A stretch of 64,000 nucleotides of DNA from Emiliania huxleyi CCMP1516. Lineage: Eukaryota; Haptophyta; Isochrysidales; Noelaerhabdaceae. The notes under the pieces were generated by a model. It searched no databases, was not told where the DNA came from, and saw only the letters and a program-made list of their open reading frames with translations. Each line of letters opens with the position of its first letter. Within the stretch, counting starts at the first letter, position 1. The stretch lies in NCBI RefSeq assembly GCF_000372725.1, contig NW_005195301.1, positions 28,425 through 92,424 on the forward strand, read 5' to 3'. A program made the translations under genes and the position numbers. Shown here piece by piece: positions 42,446 to 53,062 of this stretch.

Positions 42446-44455
42446 TCAAATCTCCTCATCATCACTGCAGAGGACGCTCTTGCCGGCGCGGCAGCGCTTA
42501 GAGGGGGGGCGGGGCGCATCATCGTCGTCAGAATCATCCTCAGATTCCGCGGAGGCAGAGCCAGACTCGGAGCCTCGGGTCTCAGCCTTGTCGTGCAGCT
42601 GGCGCAGAGCCTGCATGCAGCACTTGGTCAGCTTGACACTGCTTGACGACGACCCACGCGTCATCTGGACGGCGAGCGGGATGATCGTATCAATTGAAAT
42701 CATATCAACCTCAGGCACCTTGCGTCGCCCCTCCGTCTTTGTAGCCAGCTTGAATGTAGGCCCCTGTCCCCAGCTGTGGTTCGTAGATTTGCGGCGATAC
42801 CACTGCATTTCGTACACCTCGTCCTGCAGCTTGTCCTGCTCAGAGTTGAAAGTGCGACGGGCCAGCCCAACGGCCAACTCCCCCTCGAGCTCCCCCAGTT
42901 CGACAAAGAAGACGGCGTCTTGCTTCTCCAAGTTGTCACGCACGTAAGCATGCCGCACGCGGTCATCCAAAAGACGCGCCTCCGCCTGATTTGCCTTTGT
43001 ATACCCTGGGTGAATGACGATGTTGGCTTCGGCTGCACTGGATGTAGTGCCGAGATGCTCGCGATCGTGTCGCCGGCTCTGCCCTGCCACTGGTGGCGGC
43101 GGCGGGGCGGCAGGCTGGGGGGCGCGCTGCAGCGGCACGGGAGCGTTCCTCTTGAGAATAGACCACAGATTGTTCCAAGAGAGGGACGACTCTGGTAGCG
43201 TGGGCAGAGCAGCTCCCTGCGACATGACCTCCTGCTTGCTGGCAACAAAGGTGTCAGCGGCCGGGTTCGAGAGATGCCAGTTGCCAAGCTCTGACCACGC
43301 GGCTCGCGCTGCCTGCGACTGCTGGACCTGCCCAAAGTCCCATTTAGCCAGATCACTGAACACCTTTTTCATCTCCCAATCATCCGCCGCCTTCCAAGGC
43401 TCCACACCGGGGTCTGCAGCGATGTCCGGGTACTTGCACATCAGGTCCACGCCTGCCGGGTCGCTGCGCAAAACTCCAACTGTCACCACCTTCCCCGTCG
43501 CGTCGTTTGTCTGAACTTGGGTCTGCATCCACGGCCCCCACTCGTCCCTCTCGAACGTTGGTGAGTCGGAGATGGCGTACTTGTACTGCACTCGCACCGT
43601 CTGCGTCTCCGGCACCCACGTGTGGCGCCAGACAAGAGGCACGGCGATGTTCGAGATCTTGTCCGCATTCACGCAGCCATCAAACCACTTGACAAAGGCG
43701 AAGTTTGCAATCAGCACGCTAATCTCCACACGCTTGTTGCTGTAGTTGCTCGCAGTCGAAAACTTTCCGCGCAGAAACTTGATTAGGTCCCAGACGGTGT
43801 GGCAGCCAGCAAAGCCGTTGCCTGTGAGCCAGCCCTCAATGACCGAGAAGGCACCATCAGTCAGGTAGTGGTGGGAATGGTCGGGCGGCAGGCGCGTCAT
43901 TACCACCTCGTCAAACACGCGCTCTTTTACGAGCGTGGAGTTCAGAGCGAGGGAGGCAAAGTTGCAATTCTCGGAACCGCCGTCGTTGCTACGGAGGTAC
44001 CGCCGATGCTGAGGCGTGATCTCACGGGACTGTATCAGCCGAGCAAGCCCGAGGATGGATGACGTCATCCCAAAGTTGGCGCCGGTAGTCAGATTGGGCA
44101 GAAGCACATTGAGCTGGAACAGCTTGCCGACAAAGCAGTTGGCTTGCACCGACACGCGGTACTTGTATCGAGACGTGTTTGCACTCGACGCGCGCTGGGA
44201 GGCCGGCAGGAACAAGCATTCGTCGCCGCACTTGTCCGCGGCCTCGACGAGCCGGAAGTTCCCAGAGCCCTCATTGATAAGTAGGTCGAGGCAATCCCGC
44301 TGCTTGTATATCCACTGGTGGTGATCAGTGAGCTTCTTCTTCCTCGCCGCGATGACCTCTGCGCCAAGCCTCTGCGAGATGGCGTCGGCGACGGCGAGGC
44401 GGCCCGCCTGGCATTCCGCGCACTCCTTAGGATCGAGCGGGGGACCGATAGGCTA
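42446..44455 (-). CDS. DUF7869-like transposase ORF
   Basis: Open to about 44,455 at the amino side, about 660 aa; no ATG fixes the start (first Met of the long frame at 44215), and a ctctag acceptor precedes it. The N-part has CAECQAGRL, then TDHHQWIYKQRDCLDLL. The core reads NDGGSENCNFASLAL, VFDEVVMTRLPPDHSHHYLTD, GAFSVIEGWL. That order (Asp in an NDG-type strand, then an HxH...D box) matches the DDE-like core of DUF7869 proteins, which are widespread transposon-linked proteins of algae and animals. The C-terminus is acidic (SESEDDSDDDD). The frame looks intact. Its amino end runs into the 1.8-kb duplicated segment at 44,429. Confidence 0.7.
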
Positions 44456-45374
44456 GAGAGATCAACGCTGACCGATCATCGTCAGCCGAGACGCCCGAGT
44501 GAGTGGCTCACTATACGGCTGTTAGTGGTGGTAGTACAACATAGACTCACATGGTCACAAGTCTTTAGTAAAACGCCAGCACTCGACACGACGAAGGTGT
44601 ATTGGGCTCGAAGGCGCGGTGAACACAGCCGCCTCGAGCGTACCGCTAAAACACGAGCCGAGGTGGGAGGGGGCGGCGGCGGCGAAGAGGCGGGAGAGCT
44701 GGGTCCAATGCCTTCTGCTCTGCTGCTGCGGTGCTGGGGGGGTCGGGACCCCCCCCCCCCCCCCCAGCAGCAGCGCTCTGCTGCTGGGGGGGTCGGGACC
44801 CCCCCCCCCAGGGCATCGAGGAAGATCGCGCTCCCGGCGACAGCGACAACCCTCTCCTCACTTTTGGCCAAGTCTTGCGCGCATGACCCTGTTAGCGTGT
44901 GCATGCCACCTCGCTGCCGCAAGCCAGGTCCCTACGCCAAACGTCTCTGAAAATTCTCTATTTCGAGCTTGAGATCTTACAGAGGGCACCCACCTCCCTC
45001 TCCATCCCCGAGCAGCGCTCCCGCCATTTCGAGAAGGTATCAGACACGCCTCTCATACTGTAGAGCCGTACGATACCGTACAGAGAGCCTCACGACCGCA
45101 CCCCCCTGTATATGACCTACCGCACCCGTACCCGGCTACCGCCGCCGCGTGCGACGTACGTGGCGCCGCTGGCCATCCCGGCTGCTGCCGCCGCCCCTCT
45201 CGACGCCGCTCCCCTCGCCGCCGGTATCGACCGCGCCGCCGACGTTGGTCGCGCTGGACGGCAGCGCGTCCCCAGTCTCGCCGTCGCTCTTCTCGCCGTC
45301 GCTCGCCTCGCCGCTGGTATTAGGGGCCGCGCCGCCGGCGCCGAGCGTCACCTGCCTCCACGTCTCTTCCTCTA

Positions 45375-45768
45375 AGGAGAGGAGAGGCTCGGCGTCCGGG
45401 TAGCCGTCGTACTCGACCGCATCCACACGAGCCGGCCGCCCGAACCTACCTCCCGCCACGTGATGGTGGCCGGCCACCACCCCTGCTCGCCTAGGATCTC
45501 GACGTGCGTGCCTATCTCGATGACAGCGTGCCCGGCCAGCCTCGCCGTCGCGTCCACGCGCAGCCGCTCCGCCGCGCCTCCTGCGGCTCCGCGGGCTGCC
45601 GCAGCACGTAGTGTCGGCCGTACTCCGCGCCACCCGCGAGGACGTCAGCCGCTCACCGTCTCGACCGCCGCCTCGATTGGCGGAGGGGCTCGACCCGTCG
45701 TTCCGCGACCTCCTGGAGTCCTGGTGCGCCGCCCGTCGGTCGACGCCCTCGCCCCTGCGCTCCACCAA
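45375..45768 (-). CDS. Tudor/Agenet-like short ORF, copy 1
   Basis: On the minus strand one frame gives GTHVEILGEQGWWPATITWRE. An adjacent frame continues YDGYPDAEPLLSLEEETW, as if a 38-nt GT-AG intron or a shift separated them. VEIL..GWWPA....VRYDGY..E is the pattern of Tudor/Agenet-type chromatin readers. Repeated at 51,747-52,140. No full gene model is possible. Confidence 0.35.
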
Positions 45769-45889
45769 CGACGCCGTCGCTGTCCTCGCCGACGTGTCCG
45801 TGATTCGGGGCCGCCCATTTCAGGTCGCCCATCTCTCACGCCATTGGATGCAGCCGAGATGCAAAATCCAAAACTGCCGTACCCCCCTG

Positions 45890-46045
45890 ACCCCCCCTCT
45901 GGACGCGTCCACCCTCCGTCCAACATTCGCATCCCCTCTTTTACATACAATACCCCCCCCTCTTCTCGACCCCCCCCTTGACCCCCCCCTGGACGCGTCC
46001 ACCCTCCGTCCAACATTCGCGATCCCTCTTTTACATACATAAAAC
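45890..46045. repeat. Two-copy tandem repeat, period about 90 bp
   Basis: ggacgcgtccaccctccgtc followed by caacattcgc and ctcttttacatac occurs twice. Also present in copy 2 of the duplication (about 52,262-52,415). Confidence 0.9.
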
Positions 46046-46236
46046 ACCGAAAATACATTCCAAACCATTCCAAAAACACACCACACCATCTACACACGTT
46101 CCTTTGCCCCAAAATCTAAAAAAAAAAATCGAAAAATTCACATTTCAACTATATAGGCGGGTGCGGAGCTGGCCTCCCCTATCCAGCATCCCACACTCGA
46201 AGCGCACGTCGCCGCGGCACCGTGCGCGATCGAGTG

Positions 46237-48180
46237 AAGGCCCCCGCACGGGGGGTCCCGGCCGACGTCATGCGCGTCCGGACGCGGCCCTCCGTACACG
46301 GAAACAGGATACTGAAGGCATTCCCGAACTCAAAACAGGATACTGAGGGCAGATATGAGCTCAGCTCAGTGAGATCTAGCTGCACATACCCTTAGTATCC
46401 AGAATAGTTAAGTCTGAAAAAAGTCGGTCCGACCGCGCGGAGCCGTCTGGCTCTCTGCAGAGCCCTCGCGGGCACGCCTGGTCCGCGGCGGCGAGGAGGG
46501 AGCGAGCGCCGAGAGCAACGTCAATCCTGTGTGCGAGGGGGAGGGGAACACACTTATGCTAGTAGGTCAGGGAGGTGTAGATGGCCGGGGTCAACCACCT
46601 GCACTCGGATGAGCCGCAGCCTAATCTCCGCCGTCGCCGCAGCAGGCAGCAGCTTGCCAAAGGAGCCGCCAGCGTGGAGTATAGGTGCCAAAGCTCTGCT
46701 CCATGGTGTTCGCCGCCGATACGCGAGCCCCACTTTTGTTGCTGCGCACTCTCATCTATTGTGGACGGGACGTAGCCTTCTGGCACGGGCAAGACCTCGG
46801 CTGGCACGTAGGAAGGTCGAGGTCCGGGCTCCCCCAGTCCCATGTTGACGACACCAGTAGACAGCTCCTTGCCGAGCATTGATGTGCAGAGGGCCTGGTA
46901 GATGACTGGACCAAGGCACTGCACACCGGAACCAAAACACTGCATGCACTTGCTCGCATCCGGCCCCGCTGTGCTCTTGGAATGCAGCGTGCCACGGCAC
47001 AGGCAGTGCGGCAAACGCTGTATGCTCGGTCATCATCGCCTCCGTGCTTGTCCCTGCAGCCATACTGCGTCAGTTAGCACTGTAGGCGAGAGCACGCCGA
47101 GCACCGCACTCGTTGCAGCTGCCGAGGGCTGCACGCGTAACTGCTGTGGGCGCCCGCGAGAGCGCGCGATGTTTTGTTCTCCGCTCGAGGTTCTCCTGAA
47201 AAGAAAGATATCCGGCCCGAACGCTACGGTGGAGCACAGAAAATCACGCGCACCAACTCCAATTAGAACTCCAATTAAACAAAAACTCGAATTAGCAGAC
47301 AGAAGAACGCTATCGCTAGAGTGAAAGCCCCGCGAAGCGGCGCAAAACATGATAGCTGGGCTCATCAGTCCTGCTGTCGAGTCACCTGGGCAAGAGTCTG
47401 ACAACGACAGCTTGCCAGGAAAGGGCAGCTACACGTCCAGCCACGCATCGAGTGACGACGAGCAACCAGGAATCCTGCTCCTCGACGACAGCACATCGAT
47501 CATCGTCCTCGCATGCCACATCATCGACGACAGAAGGCAGGCAAGCCATCCCAGTGACGCCCGATCGACCCACAGCGATCCCACGGCTGAAGATCTTGGC
47601 ATTGCGCTATCGCTGGTTGTTGCGCCCTGCGAACGACTTCGGTGTGGGCCGCTCAAGTCGGTCGAATTTATTCAACGCTCTTGGCATGCACGGCAGGAGA
47701 ACGACAGCGGGGTGGCGCAACTTCCCCGATCCCCTTCACTGCTTGAGATGGCTGCACAGAACGCAGTATGGGCTCGGGCGTCGGTCCATTCAGACTGCGG
47801 GGGAGCATGCATACCCCACAGCCACGCTCCAGACCGCGCTGCTGATCCGGCAAATTGGAGGACCTCGTGCCTCTCGGCTTCTCTTATGCGTGATGCCAGC
47901 AGAAAGGACGCTGATGCATGCTCAAATGAGGCACCGCGTATCTCCTCGCAGCTGCAGCTGGCATCCGCCGTGGACTAACGAAATCTGCGATCTCAGTGCC
48001 CCAGCACGCAAAATTTTCTCTGCAGGGCTACCGCCCCGCACCCCGCCTGGGATGAATTCACACCTCTCAACAGCTGTTCACACTTGGAAAACTCACCGGA
48101 TTTGGGCCACTTGCCTGGGCGACCCTGGACCCCTGGCGGACGCGCATGACGTCGGCCGGGACCCCCCGTGCGGGGGCCTT
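46237..48180. mobile_element. MULE-like element: 43-bp perfect TIRs, 10-bp TSD
   Basis: 46237-46279 and 48138-48180 are exact reverse complements (tip AAGGCCCCCGCACGGGG). The flanks are the identical 10-mer CGATCGAGTG at 46227-46236 and 48181-48190. Copy 2 of the surrounding duplication has this 10-mer once (ending 52607). A 10-bp TSD with long TIRs is typical of Mutator-like elements. The interior (1.86 kb) has ORFs of 151 aa (46559-47014, minus) and 209 aa (47349-47978, plus) but no recognisable transposase, so it is probably non-autonomous. Confidence 0.9.
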
Positions 48181-48401
48181 CGATCGAGTGGCTGCACTAA
48201 AACCTCCAGTCCAACAGTCGGATTCCGCCTCATGCCCTCATCACTGTAGACGATGGCGAGCGCATGTTCCAGGTGCCAAAGCGAACAATCCAGCCCAGTG
48301 AGCCCCCATCCTGCACTACTATGAGGTTGCCCCGTTGCACAAACGTGCGCACCATGCCGCCCTGAGCCCTTCCTGTCAGGCTGTCCGGTGCTGTCAGGTG
48401 A

Positions 48402-50152
48402 CAGGGCTGGTGGACTAACGTTAGCACACCTCAGGGGGAGCACTGACTACAGATCGTGCCAACACTTGGCGCAAAGGTCGGTGTTAGCACAGTCTAACGG
48501 CAGTCCCAAAACAAGTGTTAGCACGCCGTTAGAACGGTGTTGGCCGACACCCTCCGGGTAAAACCCGGGTATACCTGCAAAAAACCAGGTATACCCGAAA
48601 AATACCTGTGGGTCCGCGTCAATGCCGCGCGCGCCCTACTCCCAGGGCCCCTGCGCCAACTGCGGCTCGCACCGCCTGCTCAAGTACGCGCACCCACCTT
48701 GTGATTTTTGGGTCAAAATCGTCCCGATTTCATAATGTTCGTTCGTACGTGCATCCGCGGCGCCCAGCGCGGTGCCAGCGGCTCCCATACCTCTAAGAGG
48801 CCACCCACCTCCGTATAGACCCTTATATCCGCGGTTTACGCCCAATAGAGGCAGCTGCAAGAGGGCCCGGACGGGCACTGCGGCACACACTGCTCGCTGC
48901 TCGGCCATGCGGTAGCGTCTGGTGATGCCGCCCCTGCGCGGGCGGGGGCGTCTCGCTCGGCAGCAACTGCGCCGCGCAGCGCAGGTTCGAGGGTCGCGGT
49001 GGGTGGGTGCACTGGAAGACGTAGCGGTCGAGAAAGCGCTCAGCGACCGCTACGTCTCGAGGATGGAGCCGTCGCGCGGACCCGACCGGCCGACCGGCAG
49101 TAGCAGCAGGCGCCGGAGGGCGCGGGAGGCAGCGGCGACACCTCGGGCCAGAAGCGCGAGCCCTAGGCTGGTGAGGGGGCCCGCTCATGCGTAAACGGCT
49201 CTGGGACTTAGCTAAATCGCGCATCGAAATCGGGACGATTTTGCCAGGGCACCGTCACAAGGTGGCACCATGTGCGCTCGCTACCGGTGCCAAAAGGCAG
49301 CATCGGCGCTGCGCCAGGCGCGGCTGGCAGGTGGCGGTGCGGACGATGCGGTCGTGCCGACATTCTGCTTCAAGATTGAGGCAGTGCTCGGCATGCGCTT
49401 CTGCGAGCCCGAGCAACTCATCGCAAAGAAGCGGCGCAACAGGCTGGCTGCTGCCGACAAGGCCATGTGCTACCTCACGCGAGGCACCTTCAAAGAGGAC
49501 AGCAATGACGCTGGATTCATCGACACGCGCTCGAGGAGCTGTACGAGAACTGTGGGGCAAGACGCCGCTGAAGAATGCGCTCAAGAAGTATCGAAAGGCG
49601 GAAGAGGAGGATGTGATGCGGCGATTGCCGACACTTTGAGGAGGGCGTCGAGCACGAGGGATACGATAATGAACTTAGACATAGGGACCCCATCCATGGG
49701 ACATGTTCGCAATCGCAGCTGCGGGTGTGAAGTGAATAATATGCTACATGCGCGTTCTTTACATACTAAAACAAAGGGCAGCAACAGCCCCTACCCTCCC
49801 CAGACAGGCGGGTCCAAGTAGATGACTCACGCACACAACGAGACGAGCGCGCTGTACACCAACTCTGTACCCCGCTTACCGCGTCCTAGTTTGGACGCAC
49901 TCGGCGCGAGGGCGGTGCCGAGGCGGCGGACAGCCTAGGCTAGACGGCCCGCCACCCTGGCTAGGAGCAGTACGCGGAGGCTGGCAGGCAGGCACACATC
50001 GCATCGCGCGGTCCCATCCCGCCCCGCCGCCCGCCTAACGGAGCGTGCCAACACCTCCCGAGTGGCAGTGTTAGAACGTTCTAACACCTCTGCAGCTGTG
50101 GTGTTAGCCGTTAACGTACCAACACCGTTCTAACGTTAGTCCACCAGCCCTG
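48402..50152. mobile_element. hAT element: 23-bp TIRs, 8-bp TSD
   Basis: 48402-48424 and 50130-50152 are exact reverse complements starting CAGGGCTGGTGGAC, the CAGGG tip typical of hAT. Flanking 8-mers TCAGGTGA lie at 48394-48401 and 50153-50160, both inside a gctgtcagg repeat. Both subterminal zones carry many gtgttag/ctaacac motifs, as hAT transposases require. One ORF (49270-49821, 183 aa) and a CANCGSH-containing start at 48,623 are the only coding hints; no dimerisation domain is seen. A second inverted-repeat element is nested inside. Confidence 0.93.
48694..49265. mobile_element. Nested inverted-repeat element inside the hAT
   Basis: Ends CCACCTTGTGA and its complement (48694-48704, 49255-49265), plus a 17-bp inner match (48715-48731 with 49226-49242). 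A 3-bp duplication, CAC, flanks it, as for PIF/Harbinger or CACTA elements. A near-perfect central hairpin (about 49,017-49,057) is also present. Small and without coding capacity. Confidence 0.7.
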
Positions 50153-50159
50153 TCAGGTG

Positions 50160-50560
50160 ATCTGTCGGGCTTTCGGGCACTGTCAGGCACTGTCAAGTGC
50201 CTCTGTCAGACCAGCTGTCAAGTGCTGTCAGTGCTGACGGGTGCTGTCCGGTGCTTGTCTGACAGGCGAGGTGCTCTGTAGCTGTCAGGTGCTGTCGGAG
50301 CTGTCGCGTGTTGCTGTCAGGCGTTGTCGGAGCTGTCAGAGCTGCCAGGCTGCTGCTGCTGTCAGACCAGTGTGAGTGGCCGCACACTGCTCGGTACCCC
50401 CCCTGCACATCTAAAGTCATGGCCGACCCCCCCCCCAGCAGCAGCGCTCTGCTGCTGGGGGGGTCGGGACCCCCCCCCCCAGCAGGAGCGCTCTGCTGCT
50501 GGGGGGGTCGGGACCCCCCCCCCAGCAGCAGCGCTCTGAGCTGCTAGGGGGTGCTGGCAA
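50160..50560. repeat. CTGTC-rich repeat and G7/C8 hairpin array
   Basis: gctgtcagg-type repeats to about 50,370, then three copies of agcagcagcgctctgctgct flanked by ggggggtcgggacccccccc hairpins (50,425-50,545). The same unit occurs at 44,735-44,815 and 51,105-51,185. Confidence 0.85.
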
Positions 50561-50902
50561 AGTGGCATCTCTGTATCGACAACTGTAAGTAAGTACGGTT
50601 AGCGTTCCAGTCGCCGGCGAGGTGCTGGATATTAAACGGCTTGAGGGCGAGCCGCATGGCTTCCACCACGTCGCTGCCCGCCATTGCGGCGACGCGTCGC
50701 GGCGGACCTGACAGTGTTGCCGCGCGACGGGCCGCGCGCGCGTTTCGAAAAAAGAAAAGTCCTTAAGCTCAGTCGATCGATTTCGACGAGCGAGCGATCC
50801 GAGGATCGAGCGGGGGACCGATAGGCTAGAGAGATCAACGCTGACCGATCATCGTCAGCCGAGACGCCCGAGTGAGTGGCTCACTATACGGCTGTTAGGG
50901 GG

Positions 50903-51125
50903 GGTGGTCCAACATAGCCTCACAGGGTCCCAATTTTTTAGTAAACCCCCAGCCCTCGCCCCGAGAAAGGTTTTTTGGGCTGGAAGGCGGGGTGAACCCA
51001 CCCCCCTGGAGGGTCCCGTTAAAACCCAACCCAAGTTGGAAGGGGCCGCCCCCCCCAAAAAGGGGGAAAAACGGGTTCCAATCCCTTTTTCTCTGCTTCT
51101 CCGGTCCGGGGGGGGTGGGGCCCCC
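50903..51125. other. Probable low-quality base calls
   Basis: Relative to 44,530-44,755 this stretch has many substitutions toward homopolymers (ttttttt, ccccccccc, aaaaagggggaaaa), while both sides are nearly identical to copy 1. This is the look of poor trace quality before a G/C-tract hairpin rather than real divergence. Confidence 0.8.
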
Positions 51126-51746
51126 CCCCCCCCCCCAGCAGCAGCGCTCTGCTGCTGGGGGGGTCGGGACCCCCCCCCCCCAGGGCATCGAGGAAGATCG
51201 CGCTCCCGGCGACAGCGACAACCCTCTCCTCACTTTTGGCCAAGTCTTGCGCGCATGACCCTGTTAGCGTGTGCATGCCACCTCGCTGCCGCAAGCCAGG
51301 TCCCTACGCCAAACGTCTCTGAAAATTCTCTATTTCGAGCTTGAGATCTTACAGAGGGCACCCACTTCCCTCTCCATCCCCGAGCAGCGCTCCCGCCATT
51401 TCGAGAAGGTATCAGACACGCCTCTCATACTGTAGAGCCGTACGATACCGTACAGAGAGCCTCACGACCGCACCCCCCTGTATATGACCTACCGCACCCG
51501 TACCCGGCTACCGCCGCCGCGTGCGACGTACGTGGCGCCGCTGGCCATCCCGGCTGCTGCCGCCGCCCCTCTCGACGCCGCTCCCCTCGCCGCCGGTATC
51601 GACCGCGCCGCCGACGTTGGTCGCGCTGGACGGCAGCGCGTCCCCAGTCTCGCCGTCGCTCTTCTCGCCGTCGCTCGCCTCGCCGCTGGTATTAGGGGCC
51701 GCGCCGCCGGCGCCGAGCGTCACCTGCCTCCACGTCTCTTCCTCTA

Positions 51747-52140
51747 AGGAGAGGAGAGGCTCGGCGTCCGGGTAGCCGTCGTACTCGACCGCATCCACAC
51801 GAGCCGGCCGCCCGAACCTACCTCCCGCCACGTGATGGTGGCCGGCCACCACCCCTGCTCGCCTAGGATCTCGACGTGCGTGCCTATCTCGATGACAGCG
51901 TGCCCGGCCAGCCTCGCCGTCGCGTCCACGCGCAGCCGCTCCGCCGCGCCTCCTGCGGCTCCGCGGGCTGCCGCAGCACGTAGTGTCGGCCGTACTCCGC
52001 GCCACCCGCGAGGACGTCAGCCGCTCACCGTCTCGACCGCCGCCTCGATTGGCGGAGGGGCTCGACCCGTCGTTCCGCGACCTCCTGGAGTCCTGGTGCG
52101 CCGCCCGTCGGTCGACGCCCTCGCCCCTGCGCTCCACCAA
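51747..52140 (-). CDS. Tudor/Agenet-like short ORF, copy 2
   Basis: Same sequence as in copy 1 of the segmental duplication; the encoded fragment is unchanged, including the same frame change. Confidence 0.35.
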
Positions 52141-52620
52141 CGATGCCGTCGCTGTCCTTGTTGACGTGTCTGTGATTCGGGGCCGCCCATTTTAGGTCGC
52201 CCATCTCTCACGCCATTGGATGCAGCCGAGATGCAAAATCCAAAACTGCCGTACCCCCCTGACCCCCCCTCTGGACGCGTCCACCCTCCGTCCAACATTC
52301 GCATCCCCTCTTTTACATACAATACCCCCCCCTCTTCTCCACCCCCCCCTTGACCCCCCCCTGGACACGTCCACCCTCCGTCCAACATTCACGATCCCTC
52401 TTTTACATACATAAAACACCGAAAATACATTCCAAACCATTCCAAAAACACACCACACCATCTACACACGTTCCTTTGCTTTAAAATCTAAAAAAAAAAT
52501 CGAAAAATTCACATTTCAACTATATAGGCGGGTGCGGAGCTGGCCTCCCCTATCCAGCATCCCGCACTCGAAGCGCACGCCGCCGCGGCACCGTGCGCGA
52601 TCGAGTGGCTGCCAGATCGA

Positions 52621-52694
52621 GCCGGGCTAGCTCAGTTGGTTAGAGCGTTGGATTCATAACCCAGAGGTCACCAGTTCGATCCTGGTGCCCGGCA
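52621..52694 (+). tRNA. tRNA-Met (CAU)
   Basis: 74 nt folds as a full cloverleaf: acceptor GCCGGGC/GCCCGGC, D arm GCTC/GAGC, anticodon loop TTCATAA (CAU), T arm ACCAG/CTGGT with TTCGATC, discriminator A. The anticodon stem has one A-C mismatch next to the loop. Box A (TAGCTCAGTTGG) and box B (GTTCGATCC) are present. No CCA is encoded, and a TTTT stop for RNA polymerase III begins at about 52,700. CAU could also mark Ile2, but in nuclear DNA elongator Met is the natural reading; it lacks the usual initiator features. Confidence 0.95.
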
Positions 52695-52761
52695 TCTTCT
52701 TTTGGCGCACATTAACCCCCCACGGTGCCTGGCATCCTCTTTTGGCGCACATTGACCCCCC
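52683..52761. repeat. Tandem copy of the tRNA 3' end and trailer
   Basis: ggtgcccggcatcttctttt plus cgcacattaac is followed directly by ggtgcctggcatcctctttt plus cgcacattgac, a two-copy repeat of about 39 bp that duplicates the last 12 nt of the tRNA with its terminator. Confidence 0.9.
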
Positions 52762-53062
52762 ACGAGCACCCACGAGCACCGCTGCACCCCAAGGACCTTC
52801 ATTAATGTAAATAAAGAGGCAACGCTTGTTAAAGAGATATTTGTTGACAGCCTCAAGCTACGCGCCGAGGCCAAGTTTCCGTGACTCATCCGTCGAGCGG
52901 CCCGTCCGATCATGCTCTCCGAGTACATGCTCTCCGAGGCCTCCCGGCGGGCCACGGCGCGGCGAGCCGGGCCCCAAGCCGACCCTGAGCCGCCGCCGAC
53001 CGCCGGCGGAGCGCACACGTAAAGTAAGAACGCGACTACGCTTTCGTTCTTCTTCTGAAACG
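52762..53062. other. Intergenic DNA before the secreted-protein gene
   Basis: Nothing beyond a likely promoter and 5'UTR. Confidence 0.4.

Larger units (their letters stand above)
44429..46236. repeat. Segmental duplication, copy 1 (1.81 kb)
   Basis: Matches 50802-52607 at an offset of about 6,372 bp with very few changes outside one damaged stretch. On the left, copy 1 is continuous with the transposase ORF; on the right it ends cgatcgagtg, where the MULE-like element inserts. Confidence 0.95.
50802..52607. repeat. Segmental duplication, copy 2 (1.81 kb)
   Basis: Partner of 44429-46236. Its left flank is unrelated to the transposase, and its right end lies 14 bp before the tRNA-Met gene. 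It shows the uninterrupted form of the site that carries the MULE-like element in copy 1. Confidence 0.95.

Noticed and set aside
49270-49821. Transposase of the hAT element
   Set aside because: 183 aa with no DDE or dimerisation motif; too short to support the call.
52621-52694. Initiator tRNA-Met or Ile2 tRNA
   Set aside because: No run of three G-C pairs in the anticodon stem as in initiators; lysidine-modified Ile2 is an organelle/bacterial feature.
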